Shown here: piece after piece, positions 37,086 to 45,153 of the stretch | How the letters are laid out: every line of letters starts with the position of its first letter | Position numbering within the stretch: the stretch's first letter is position 1 | DNA from: Bradyrhizobium commune | Lineage (GTDB): Bacteria; Pseudomonadota; Alphaproteobacteria; Rhizobiales; Xanthobacteraceae | DNA: 64,000 nt | NCBI RefSeq assembly: GCF_015624505.1 | Contig: NZ_CP061379.1 | Coordinates: forward strand, 6,820,001-6,884,000 | Direction of reading: 5' to 3' | Translations under genes and position numbers: made by a program | The notes under the pieces: model-generated | Database searches by the model: none | The model's input: the letters and a program-made list of their open reading frames with translations, nothing else | What the model was told of the DNA's origin: nothing

Positions 37086-38516
37086 CTAACCAACATTGAG
37101 CTTGTATCGCACTTCACGCTGCGCCCCATTGCCGTGCTGCACGATCAACCGGACATTCCAGACCTTGGCTCCCGCGAGAGCGGAAGCCGCAATATCGCCG
37201 AGTGGACCATCGGATGAAACCGGCTTGGCGATCGTTCCCACCGGTTTCCACGTTTGCGGATTATCGCCCTGCCCGATCTCGATGCGCGCCGACTTGAAGG
37301 CATTGGCATCGGCCGTTCCAAACACGCGCACCACGGTCGCATTGCCTTTCTGAACCGGCGCGAGCCTGCTGATGCCGGCAAGAAGGAAGTAGTCCTTGGG
37401 TGCCGCGAGCGCGGCACTCGCATCGACAATTCCGTAGCCGGTATATTGGTCGACACCCGGGAGCCCGACGTCACGCGCCGTGCTCTTGATGATCTGCATC
37501 ACCTGCACGTTGGTCAGGCTCGGATCCTTCGCAATCATCAAAGACGCCAGGCCCGTGACCAGAGGTGCGGCGAACGACGTGCCGCTTGCGCGGTAGTAGC
37601 GCTTGTCGGAGCCGACAAAATGCGATCCGGCGATGTACTTGCCGCCTGGGATCGACACCATGGTGTCCGTCCGACGGGCGCGAAGGCTCATCACGTCGAC
37701 GCCGGGCGCGGCAACGGAGATGTTCTTGCCCCAGTTCGAGAACGGCGCGTGCTGATCGTTGACATCCGTTGCACCGACGACGAGCACTTTGTCGGAGGCG
37801 GCGATCCCGTAATTGCTGACGTCGACGCCCTCATTGCCGGCCGCCGCGACGATGACCGCCCCCTTGGAAAAGGCGTGCTCGACCGCCGCGCGCTCGGCCT
37901 CCGTGATCTTGTTGCCGCCAATGCTGAGGTTGATGACGCGCGCGCCGTGATCGGCAGCAAAGGTGATGGCTTCGGCGATCTTGCTGGCACGCGCACGACC
38001 GAAATCGTCGATGCCCTTGAGGATCATCAGCCGCGCGAATGGATTGACTCCGGCCATCCCGTCCTTGTCGCTCCAGGCCGCGGCGATGATGCCGGCAACC
38101 AGCGTCCCGTGTCCGTCGTGATCCCAGGGGCGGTTGTTGTTCTGGATGAAATTCCAGCCGATGACGTCATCGACAAAACCGTCCTTGTCGTCGTCGATGC
38201 CGTTCCCTTGCGTTTCCGCGGGATTGCGCCAGAGACTGTCCCAGCTGAAGTTTCGGTGATCCCAGTCCAGCCCGGTATCGATCACCGCGACAATGACGGG
38301 CTGGGCGTCGCGTTTCACAAGACGCCAGGCCGATTGCGGCGAGCTGTCAAATCCGATGCGCTGCAGCGCCCATTGATCGGCAAACTCCTGCTTCCACGAA
38401 CCTTTGCTCGAGAAGTAGCGCACCTCCGGCGGCGACAGCATGTCCTCCGCGCCGGCCGGACTGCCGCACATCAGCATGCACTGCAAGACAAGGAGGAGCG
38501 AGAAGCGGCCTTTCAT
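37086..38516 (-). CDS. Secreted S8 subtilisin-like serine protease
   Basis: Exported subtilase of 476 aa. The start at 38516 overlaps the previous stop as ATGA, which decides it over an upstream ATG at 38627. A signal peptide (LLLVLQCMLMCGSPAGA) is followed by a short leader and the S8 domain with Asp80 (VIDTG), His136 (HGHG-like DHDGHGT), oxyanion Asn228 (AAAGNEG) and Ser314 (ASGTSFAAP). An acidic DDDKDGFVDD loop near 108-117 looks calcium-binding. After about residue 390 comes a C-terminal domain of some 85 residues (P- or jelly-roll-like, not recognised). It is translationally coupled to the proline-rich protein, suggesting the two act together. Confidence 0.93.
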   Translation of the reverse strand: MKGRFSLLLVLQCMLMCGSPAGAEDMLSPPEVRYFSSKGSWKQEFADQWALQRIGFDSSPQSAWRLVKRDAQPVIVAVIDTGLDWDHRNFSWDSLWRNPAETQGNGIDDDKDGFVDDVIGWNFIQNNNRPWDHDGHGTLVAGIIAAAWSDKDGMAGVNPFARLMILKGIDDFGRARASKIAEAITFAADHGARVINLSIGGNKITEAERAAVEHAFSKGAVIVAAAGNEGVDVSNYGIAASDKVLVVGATDVNDQHAPFSNWGKNISVAAPGVDVMSLRARRTDTMVSIPGGKYIAGSHFVGSDKRYYRASGTSFAAPLVTGLASLMIAKDPSLTNVQVMQIIKSTARDVGLPGVDQYTGYGIVDASAALAAPKDYFLLAGISRLAPVQKGNATVVRVFGTADANAFKSARIEIGQGDNPQTWKPVGTIAKPVSSDGPLGDIAASALAGAKVWNVRLIVQHGNGAQREVRYKLNVG

Positions 38517-39394
38517 CGCGCGCTCCGCAGATGGATCGTGACGGACGGAATCTCTCCGTCGTGCCCGCCGGCTCCCTCGATCGACGCCCTCGCCTGACGA
38601 ACGGGAGGGACCTGCTTGCTCCTGCAAGCGTCGTCACCGATCGGCGGAGCGTTCCCATAGTTGAAGACCTTGAAATCCAGCGTCTTATACGCGCTCGAGA
38701 GACTGAGCTTGCCGAAACCGTAGCTGCTCAATTCGCTCCGCTTCAAACTTGCCGTGCAGGTGTTGTCGAGGCCCGTCGTGCAGCCGGGAAATGCAAGATC
38801 ATATCCACCGTCGAGCTTCACGGGGGACGACCAGGGGAGCATGTGCTCCGGCGACATCAGCGCAAAGGTCTGTCCCGACTCGGATCCCGTGTAGTGCAGA
38901 CCGATCGTGTCGTCCGGGGGCGGTGTCTTTTTCCCGGAGTCGCTCGGCGGTCCGCCGAGATCGCCGACAACCGGCACGACATCGGTGCCATCGTCTGGAG
39001 GTTTCGGGGTATTGTTGCCCTGAGCAGGAGGATCATCCGTATTCAGCGTCATGGTCGGAGGCGTATTTTGCGCCGGATCGTCCGTGTTCAAAGTCATCGT
39101 CTGTGACGGCTGAAGCAGGATATACGGTCCGGTATAGAGAGGCGCTGGTGTCGGCGATGGATCCGGCTGCGGATCGAAGCGAGAGAAATCGTATTGGATC
39201 CAGATGTGACTGTAGGGCGATAGCCCACCGAAGCCGCTGAGGCCGCCGGTGTAACCGACCCATGTCGTGTATCCGCATCCATCCCAGGAGGTGCTGATCT
39301 GCGGCGGCGGCGCGCTCACGGGATCTGCGGCCGTCGCAATCTGAGTTTGCGCGGCAAGCAATGCGGGGAAAATTGACCAAGCGAACTTGCGCAT
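38513..39394 (-). CDS. Unknown proline-rich secreted protein with internal repeats
   Basis: I do not recognise a family. The 293-residue product has a signal peptide (FAWSIFPALLAAQTQIATA), a Gly/aromatic segment (CGYTTWVGYTGGLSGFGGL), and a disordered Pro/Asp/Thr-rich middle (about 75-155) with the direct repeat TMTLNTDDP twice. A C-terminal part of about 130 residues has four or five cysteines and looks folded. The two repeats differ at many synonymous sites, so the protein sequence rather than DNA is conserved. Its TGA overlaps the ATG of the subtilase gene. It may be a substrate, chaperone or structural partner of that protease, by inference. The next upstream gene, an L,D-transpeptidase, is 152 bases away. 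Confidence 0.75.
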   Translation of the reverse strand: MRKFAWSIFPALLAAQTQIATAADPVSAPPPQISTSWDGCGYTTWVGYTGGLSGFGGLSPYSHIWIQYDFSRFDPQPDPSPTPAPLYTGPYILLQPSQTMTLNTDDPAQNTPPTMTLNTDDPPAQGNNTPKPPDDGTDVVPVVGDLGGPPSDSGKKTPPPDDTIGLHYTGSESGQTFALMSPEHMLPWSSPVKLDGGYDLAFPGCTTGLDNTCTASLKRSELSSYGFGKLSLSSAYKTLDFKVFNYGNAPPIGDDACRSKQVPPVRQARASIEGAGGHDGEIPSVTIHLRSAR

Positions 39395-39546
39395 GAGTCA
39401 CAACTGCGAAAATTACAACTGAGAATGGAAATTTACCGGGCAATCTTAGTACGGTTCGTTGTGGCAAAAGCGGCACATTTAGAAATATTCACGCCCGTGT
39501 GCGCCGGCTGACGGCCGCGCCGACGACGATCGGTTTGGCCTCTTAA

Positions 39547-40941
39547 TCAAGTCCGACCAACGACTTGCTTGAGCCGCGACGTCACATTGCGGGCATCGAG
39601 CGCGGCCTCAACTTTTGCGTCCAAGCCGTAGATATCGGGCAGCAGAACCAGCGCGCCCTTGGCGTCCACATAGGCCGTTTGATAGGTCAGGTGAACGGGG
39701 ATCGGCTTGGGAAACCTGAACTCGATCTCGTTGGGGCCAAACAGCGAAAACAGGCGTTCAGGCGGATACTGCTCGCCCGGATATGCGCTCGCAAGCAGAA
39801 AGCCCGCATAATAGATCGCATTCTCCACCCGGACGCAGCCGTGGCTATAGGCGCGTTCGTCCTGATCAAACAGCCGCTGATCGGGTGTGTCGTGCTGATA
39901 GACGAGAAACTTGTTTGGGAAATTGAAGCGCACGTGGCCTTCGGCGTTTTCGTCACCGGGAGCTTGGTAGAGGCGCAACGTTCCGTTCGCCCGCCACTCG
40001 GCCTTCAGTCCAAGCCGATCCAGCACGTCGGGATCCTTCTCCAACCTCGGCATGATCTCTCGTTTCACCATCTCGTCCGGTACATTCCAGATCGGATTGA
40101 GCGTGAGCGACGTCATGGGAACGCTGAGCAAGGGCGTCGGAAGCGCACGCTCACCGACGATTGCTCGTCCGATGAATTTCACCACGCCTTCCTGCGTGAA
40201 CGTCAGCCGGTATTGAGGAATGTTGACGATGACGTTGGTTGCCCCGAGGTCGCGAGGATACCAGCGCCATCGCTCCATGTTATCGATGATGGTTCGGATC
40301 TTGCCTGACCGCGAGGCGAGGTTATTCTCTGCTGCAGGGCCCGCACGCAACTCGGCCAGCTTAGTCCTCAACGCGCGGTATTCGGCGGCGGACGGCGCCA
40401 GCAAATTCAGCGCGCCACCGACATCGGTCATGCCAGCGAGTTCATCGAGCAATGGACGCACCTCGAAGCGCGTGCGCTCGAATTGGGTCATGCGCCCGAA
40501 ATCATCGCCGGATATTCTCCCGAATTGAACATCCCGCGCATAGCGCAATACCGCGGCGGTCAATTCGAGCTCCGAACGCGCCATCGCGCCGTCGGAGGCA
40601 AGCGACATAGGCGCGATCCGGTAGTCGACGGGATCAAGCCCTTCCGAGCCCGCCTGCGCCAGCAACTGGATCGCCGACACGCCGCGCGCGTTCGGCCTTC
40701 CATCGTCAATCCAGACACGTTCGTATCGCCGGGACCGATAGAAGCCGAGAACCGCGGCGCGGTCGGACCATCTGGGAAAGAGGCGATCAGCTATTCGCGC
40801 GTTCAGCAGCAGCTTCAGTCTGAGGGGACTGCTCTCGCCTTGTTCGGGCAGCTTCAGTGGCCAATAGATTCGCCAACCCGCCAAAGCCGCCAGCAAAAGA
40901 GCGGCGACTCCCAGAGAGACGCTTGCGCGGCGGCCGAGCAT
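39547..40941 (-). CDS. YcbB-type L,D-transpeptidase
   Basis: Exported peptidoglycan cross-linking enzyme making 3-3 links, or attaching proteins to meso-DAP. From the ATG at 40941 an N-terminal signal anchor (SLGVAALLLAALAGWRIYW) is followed by the YcbB scaffold domain (FYRSRRYERVWIDDG onward) and the YkuD catalytic domain with HDTPDQRLFDQDERAYSHGC and nucleophile Cys369. Length is 464 aa; the frame remains open to 41037 with another ATG, so the start is not certain. It stands first in the envelope run, same strand as the following five genes, with a 152-base A/T-rich gap that may hold their promoter. Confidence 0.9.
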   Translation of the reverse strand: MLGRRASVSLGVAALLLAALAGWRIYWPLKLPEQGESSPLRLKLLLNARIADRLFPRWSDRAAVLGFYRSRRYERVWIDDGRPNARGVSAIQLLAQAGSEGLDPVDYRIAPMSLASDGAMARSELELTAAVLRYARDVQFGRISGDDFGRMTQFERTRFEVRPLLDELAGMTDVGGALNLLAPSAAEYRALRTKLAELRAGPAAENNLASRSGKIRTIIDNMERWRWYPRDLGATNVIVNIPQYRLTFTQEGVVKFIGRAIVGERALPTPLLSVPMTSLTLNPIWNVPDEMVKREIMPRLEKDPDVLDRLGLKAEWRANGTLRLYQAPGDENAEGHVRFNFPNKFLVYQHDTPDQRLFDQDERAYSHGCVRVENAIYYAGFLLASAYPGEQYPPERLFSLFGPNEIEFRFPKPIPVHLTYQTAYVDAKGALVLLPDIYGLDAKVEAALDARNVTSRLKQVVGRT

Positions 40942-41064
40942 CTTGGATGTTTGCTCCAGTAGTCGTGTCCGTTGCGATATTCGTCCGCGCTTCAAATCCG
41001 ATTGGTTTGGCAACCGACCATCCAGATGGCCGGGCACCGATCAAGACTGACAGGTTATTCCACC

Positions 41065-42726
41065 TCACACCTTCCCGTCCACCATCACCTCGATCAGCTT
41101 CGTTCCCGGCCGGTTGAACGCCGACGACAGCGCCGCCTTCAGCTCACGGTGATCACTGACCTTGATCGCTTCGCAGCCCAGCGCCTTCGCCATGCCGGCG
41201 AAATCCACCGGCGGATCGGCGAAATCCATGCCGACGTAATTGTCATCGCCATGGAAGGCAAGCAGGCGCTGCTTGATGATGCGATAGCCGCCATTGTTGG
41301 CGATGACGACGTTGAGCGGCAGCTTGTGATGCGCCGCCGTCCACAGCGACTGGATCGAATACATCGCGCTGCCGTCGCCTGAGAAACAAACGACAGGTCG
41401 ATCCGGATTGGCGATGCTGGCGCCGACCGAGGCCGGCAGACCCCAGCCGATGCCGCCGGAGGCGAGCCCGTGATAGCCGTAGCGATCGCGGTGCGGACGC
41501 AGCGCCGTGATCTGGCGGCTGGAGGTGAGGCCTTCGTCGACGAGGATGGCATTGGCCGGCATCGCCTCGACCATTTGCAGCACCAGATAGTCTGGATCGA
41601 TCGGCGCTCGGCCTGCACTCCTGCCGATCTGCTCGACCAACGCGGCACGGCGCGCGCTCCAATTCTTCGGCGCCAGCTCGGCGAGGCGCTGCCTGGCGCG
41701 TTGCACCAGTATGGCGCCGCCCATCTCCTTCAGCACCGGGATCAGCGCACGCAGCGTCTCCTTCACATCGGCCTTGAGCGCAATCTCCGCACCAAAATTC
41801 TTGGCGATCTCCCAATCAGCCAGGCCGACCTGGAGAATGGGCAATCCGTCCGGCAGCGGGTCGACCTCGCTATAGACCGACATGCGTACAGGATCGCCGC
41901 CGAGCGCGACCAACAGATCGTAGGGTGCGAGCGTATCGCGCGCGGCCTTCTGCACACGCGCCAGCGTGCCGACGAAGCTCGGGCTCTCGGAGAGGAAGTG
42001 CGAGCCATAGGGCGTCGAGGACTGGTAGGCGGCGGCGCCCAGCAGCTCGGCGAGCTCGGCAGCCTCCTTCAGCGCATCGCTCTTCACCACCTCGTCCATG
42101 GTGACGACCACCGGGCGCTCGGCTTTCAACAGGCGCGCAGCAAAGGCGCGCAGCGCCTCGTCCGACGGTTTTGTTCGTGCATCGATGCGGGTGGAACGAC
42201 CGAGATCGATGCCGGCCTCGCTGTTGAGGATGTCGCCCGGCAGCGAGATGAACACCGGCCCGGTCGGCGGCGTCATCGCGACCTTGGCAGCGCGGCGCAC
42301 GATGCGCGGCAGATCCTCAAGCCGCGTCACCTCGACGGCCCATTTCACCAGCGGCTCGGCCATGCGCACCAAGGGTCCGTAGAGCACCGGCTCCATCAGG
42401 CCGTGGCCCTGCTCCTGCTGGCCCGCGGTCAGGATCATCGGCGTGCCCGTGAACTGGGCGTTGTAGAGCGAGCCCATCGCATTGCCGAGGCCGGGCGCGA
42501 CGTGGACATTGCATGCGACCAGCTTCCCGGAGGCGCGGCTGTAGCCGTCGGCGATCGCCACCACCAGGCTCTCCTGCATCGCCATCACATAGGTGAGGTC
42601 GGGATGGTCCTTCAGCGCATGCATGATCGGCAGCTCGGTGGTACCGGGATTGCCGAACAGGTGCGTAATGCCCTCGTCCTTGAGCAGCGCGAGAAAAGCG
42701 GAGCGGCCGGTGATCTTGTTCTTCAT
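41065..42726 (-). CDS. ThDP-dependent benzoylformate decarboxylase-like enzyme
   Basis: Thiamine-diphosphate enzyme of the acetolactate synthase/benzoylformate decarboxylase superfamily, 553 aa. The ATG at 42726 has GGAGG six bases upstream. The conserved Glu is in MAMQESLVVAIADGYSRASG, and the ThDP/Mg motif is GDGSAMYSIQSLWTA with NVVIANNGGY. The string GNAMGSLYNAQFTGTPMILTAGQQ and PLVKWAVEV resemble MdlC-type decarboxylases more than biosynthetic IlvB. No small regulatory subunit gene is near. It is divergent from the TfoX-N gene. A role in aromatic 2-oxoacid breakdown is plausible but unproved. Confidence 0.87.
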   Translation of the reverse strand: MKNKITGRSAFLALLKDEGITHLFGNPGTTELPIMHALKDHPDLTYVMAMQESLVVAIADGYSRASGKLVACNVHVAPGLGNAMGSLYNAQFTGTPMILTAGQQEQGHGLMEPVLYGPLVRMAEPLVKWAVEVTRLEDLPRIVRRAAKVAMTPPTGPVFISLPGDILNSEAGIDLGRSTRIDARTKPSDEALRAFAARLLKAERPVVVTMDEVVKSDALKEAAELAELLGAAAYQSSTPYGSHFLSESPSFVGTLARVQKAARDTLAPYDLLVALGGDPVRMSVYSEVDPLPDGLPILQVGLADWEIAKNFGAEIALKADVKETLRALIPVLKEMGGAILVQRARQRLAELAPKNWSARRAALVEQIGRSAGRAPIDPDYLVLQMVEAMPANAILVDEGLTSSRQITALRPHRDRYGYHGLASGGIGWGLPASVGASIANPDRPVVCFSGDGSAMYSIQSLWTAAHHKLPLNVVIANNGGYRIIKQRLLAFHGDDNYVGMDFADPPVDFAGMAKALGCEAIKVSDHRELKAALSSAFNRPGTKLIEVMVDGKV

Positions 42727-42866
42727 GTTTCCTCCAGGAGCGGCCGTTGCCGCAAGGGCGGAGGCATGATGGACGAAGTCACGGGATGCGCGCAAGGAAG
42801 CGCGGTCATGGCTGCGTTGCGCACGCGAGGAGAAGCTGGAAAGATGGGCCGAAGCCGGAGGACGTC

Positions 42867-43295
42867 ATGGCTTACGATGAAGGCACCGCCGCACGGGTTC
42901 GCAGATTGCTGGCAGGCCAACGCCACGTGGCGGAAAAGAAGATGATGGGCGGGCTTTGCTTCATGGTGGACAACGTCATGTGCTGCACCATCAGCGGCCG
43001 TGGCGGCATGCTGTTTCGTGTCGGCCCGGAAGCGCATGCGGGCATGTTGAAAAAGCCACACACGAGCCCAATGGAAATGCGCGGGCGCATCATGACCGGC
43101 TTCGTCCGGGTGTCCGACGAGGGCACGCGAACCGAGGCCGGGCTCAGGGTCTGGGTGAAACGCGCACTCGATTTCGTGGCAACGATGCCGGCCAAGCCGC
43201 CGGCGAAGAAGGCTGCGCCGCGCACGGCGGCGCCGACAAGCACAAAGGCTAAAGCGCCTCCTCGCGGCCGAGTTCGAACAGGTCTTCGCCGCTAG
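42867..43295 (+). CDS. TfoX N-terminal domain protein
   Basis: Small basic protein (142 aa) with a TfoX/Sxy N-terminal domain (KKMMGGLCFMVDNVMCCTIS, then GGMLFRVGPEAHAGML) and an Ala/Lys/Pro-rich tail of about 40 residues. The ATG at 42867 has CCGGAGGA upstream. Family members regulate competence in gammaproteobacteria, but in rhizobia the isolated N-domain has no known role. Its 3' end overlaps the convergent GFA-like gene by 47 bases. Confidence 0.88.
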   Translation: MAYDEGTAARVRRLLAGQRHVAEKKMMGGLCFMVDNVMCCTISGRGGMLFRVGPEAHAGMLKKPHTSPMEMRGRIMTGFVRVSDEGTRTEAGLRVWVKRALDFVATMPAKPPAKKAAPRTAAPTSTKAKAPPRGRVRTGLRR

Positions 43296-43755
43296 CGCGC
43301 TTCTTCTTTTTCGAGCGCTGCCAGACCACGCCCGGAAAGCCCTTCAGCGGCACCAGCGGTTCGCCGGTATAGGCCCATTCCTGGAGCTCTTCGATCGCGA
43401 TGTGATAAAGCGGCTGGCGGCCGGTGCGCTCTTTGAACAGTGCGCGGGGGATGTTGACCATATGCGGACCACGCGGGCGCTCATAGGCGATCGGCGTGCC
43501 GCAATGGGCGCAGAAGCTGCGCGCGGTTTTGGTCGCCTTGTCCTCGTAGCGGGTGAGCGCGGTCTTGCCAGAGGTGATGCGAAAGCGCGTTTTCCAGCTG
43601 CCGACATAGGTGGCGTAGGCCGCGCCATGGGCACGGCGGCTACTGGCCGAATGATCGTGCCAGGCCCAGCGCGCGGGGACGTCGATCTCGAAGGTAACCT
43701 TGCCGCAGAGGCACTGGCCGGTGGCGATACCTGCGGCAGCTGCGGCTTTTGCCAT
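43249..43755 (-). CDS. GFA/CENP-V family protein lacking the inner cysteine triad
   Basis: Mss4-like zinc-fold protein of 168 aa. The outer zinc ligands are present: CLCGKVTFEI near residues 15-17 and FCAHCGTPIAYERP near 86-89. The inner CHCxxCRR motif of glutathione-dependent formaldehyde-activating homologues is replaced by DHSASSRRAHGAAY, so all three of those cysteines are missing. The ATG at 43755 follows GAGGAG. A Lys-rich segment (SKKKKR) is near the C-terminus. Ability to bind a second metal or to act on S-hydroxymethyl-glutathione is doubtful. Confidence 0.85.
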   Translation of the reverse strand: MAKAAAAAGIATGQCLCGKVTFEIDVPARWAWHDHSASSRRAHGAAYATYVGSWKTRFRITSGKTALTRYEDKATKTARSFCAHCGTPIAYERPRGPHMVNIPRALFKERTGRQPLYHIAIEELQEWAYTGEPLVPLKGFPGVVWQRSKKKKRASGEDLFELGREEAL

Positions 43756-43794
43756 CGAAGTCTCCTCATCGTCATTACGACGACAATACACGAT

Positions 43795-43902
43795 TGTCAT
43801 TCCGGGACGCGCCGAAAGGCGCGGACCCGGAATCCATCGAGCGGCAAGCCAGGACGTGAAACGGATTCCGGGCGCGACGCTCCGCGTCGCCCCGGAATGA
43901 CA
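43795..43902. repeat. Palindromic intergenic element, TGTCATTCCGGG family
   Basis: TGTCATTCCGGG at 43795-43806 pairs perfectly with CCCGGAATGACA at 43891-43902. Inside are GACCCGGAATCCAT, GGATTCCGGG and the small hairpin GCGACGC-TCC-GCGTCGC. It belongs to the same family as the element at 26935-27057 and fills the gap before the old-yellow-enzyme gene stop. Confidence 0.82.
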
Positions 43903-43910
43903 GGGAACGC

Positions 43911-45035
43911 TTACGCCGGCGTCAATTCGTACACGGGATAATCCGTATAGCCCTTCTCCTCGCCGCCATAGAACGTCGCGCGGCTATATGGCGTGATCGG
44001 GTAATCGTGCGCGAGGCGCCGCGGCAGGTCGGGGTTGGAGATGAAGATCCGGCCGAAGGCGATGATGTCGGCGTGGCCGTCGGCGATCGCGGCATTGGCG
44101 CTCTCACCGGTAAAGCCGCCAGCGGTCATGAGCACCCCGCTGTAGTGCGGACGGAACAGCACCATGGCCGAGGGCACGTTCTCCCAATGAACGTCCGCAC
44201 GACCGGCGCCGCTCGAACGCGGCTCGATGAAATGCAGATAGGCCAGACCGAGCTTGTCGAGCGCCTTCACCACATGGGTGTAGAGCGGCATCGGATCAGG
44301 CTCGCCGGAATCGTTGGCGATGCCGTGCGGCGACAGCCGCACGCCGACGCGGTTGGCGCCCCAGACGTCGATCGCGGCCTGCGTGACTTCAAGCAGCAGC
44401 CGCGCGCGGTTCTCGATCGACCCGCCATATTGGTCGGTGCGCTGATTGCTGCGCGACTGCAAAAACTGCTCGAGCAGATAGCCGTTGGCGCCGTGGATCT
44501 CGACGCCGTCGAAGCCGGCGGCGAGCGCGTTCTTCGCGCCCAGCCGGAACGCTTCGACGATGCCCTTGACCTCGTCGGTCTCCAGCGCGCGGGGCGTCTC
44601 GTAATCGGCGATCTTGCCGTCGGCGGTCATCGCCTTCATGCCTTCCGCCTTGATCGCGATCGCCGAGGCCGACACCGGCATCGCGCCACCGTGGAACGAG
44701 GAATGCGAGACGCGGCCGACATGCCAGATCTGGAGGAAGATGATGCCGCCCTTGGCGTGCACGGCGTCGACCACCTTACGCCAGCCGGCAATCTGCGCCT
44801 CCGAATAGATGCCCGGCGTCGCCGGATTGCCGCGGCCGTGCGAGAGCACTGGCGACGCCTCGGCGATGATCAGGCCGCCTGGCGTGGCGCGCTGGCCGTA
44901 ATATTCGGCGTTGAGCGGCCGCGGCGAAAAGCTCTCACGCTCGGCCCGCATCCGGGTGAGCGGCGCCATCGCGACGCGATGCGCGAGCTTGTACGGACCG
45001 ACCTGCAACGGTTGGAACAACGCCGGATATTTCAT
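43911..45035 (-). CDS. nemA: Old yellow enzyme family alkene reductase
   Basis: FMN-dependent NAD(P)H reductase of the NemA/OYE type acting on activated C=C bonds, nitro-esters or maleimides in the cytoplasm. FMN-site marks are VAMAPLTRMRAE and FLQIWHVGRVSH; the catalytic segment is GVEIHGANGYLLEQFLQSRSN, followed by RTDQYGGSIENRARL and a late IIAFGRIFISNPDLPRR. Length (374 aa) is normal. It is monocistronic between a palindromic element and the aldehyde dehydrogenase terminator. Confidence 0.93.
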   Translation of the reverse strand: MKYPALFQPLQVGPYKLAHRVAMAPLTRMRAERESFSPRPLNAEYYGQRATPGGLIIAEASPVLSHGRGNPATPGIYSEAQIAGWRKVVDAVHAKGGIIFLQIWHVGRVSHSSFHGGAMPVSASAIAIKAEGMKAMTADGKIADYETPRALETDEVKGIVEAFRLGAKNALAAGFDGVEIHGANGYLLEQFLQSRSNQRTDQYGGSIENRARLLLEVTQAAIDVWGANRVGVRLSPHGIANDSGEPDPMPLYTHVVKALDKLGLAYLHFIEPRSSGAGRADVHWENVPSAMVLFRPHYSGVLMTAGGFTGESANAAIADGHADIIAFGRIFISNPDLPRRLAHDYPITPYSRATFYGGEEKGYTDYPVYELTPA

Positions 45036-45109
45036 GCTGGCCCCAATTGGCTATGGAAGGATGCGCATCATATAGCGAGGGCGGCCGCCGGAAAAGGCAC
45101 CGCCCCCGC

Positions 45110-45146
45110 AAGAGAAAATATTCCCTCTCGCGGGAGGCGAGAGAGA
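45110..45146 (-). terminator. Terminator after aldehyde dehydrogenase gene
   Basis: CTCTCGC-GGGAG-GCGAGAG (45125-45143) forms a perfect 7-bp stem, extendable with mismatches. On the minus strand it starts about 10 bases after the aldehyde dehydrogenase stop and is followed by TATTTTCTCTT, giving a plausible intrinsic terminator. Confidence 0.6.
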
Positions 45147-45153
45147 AGGAAAC

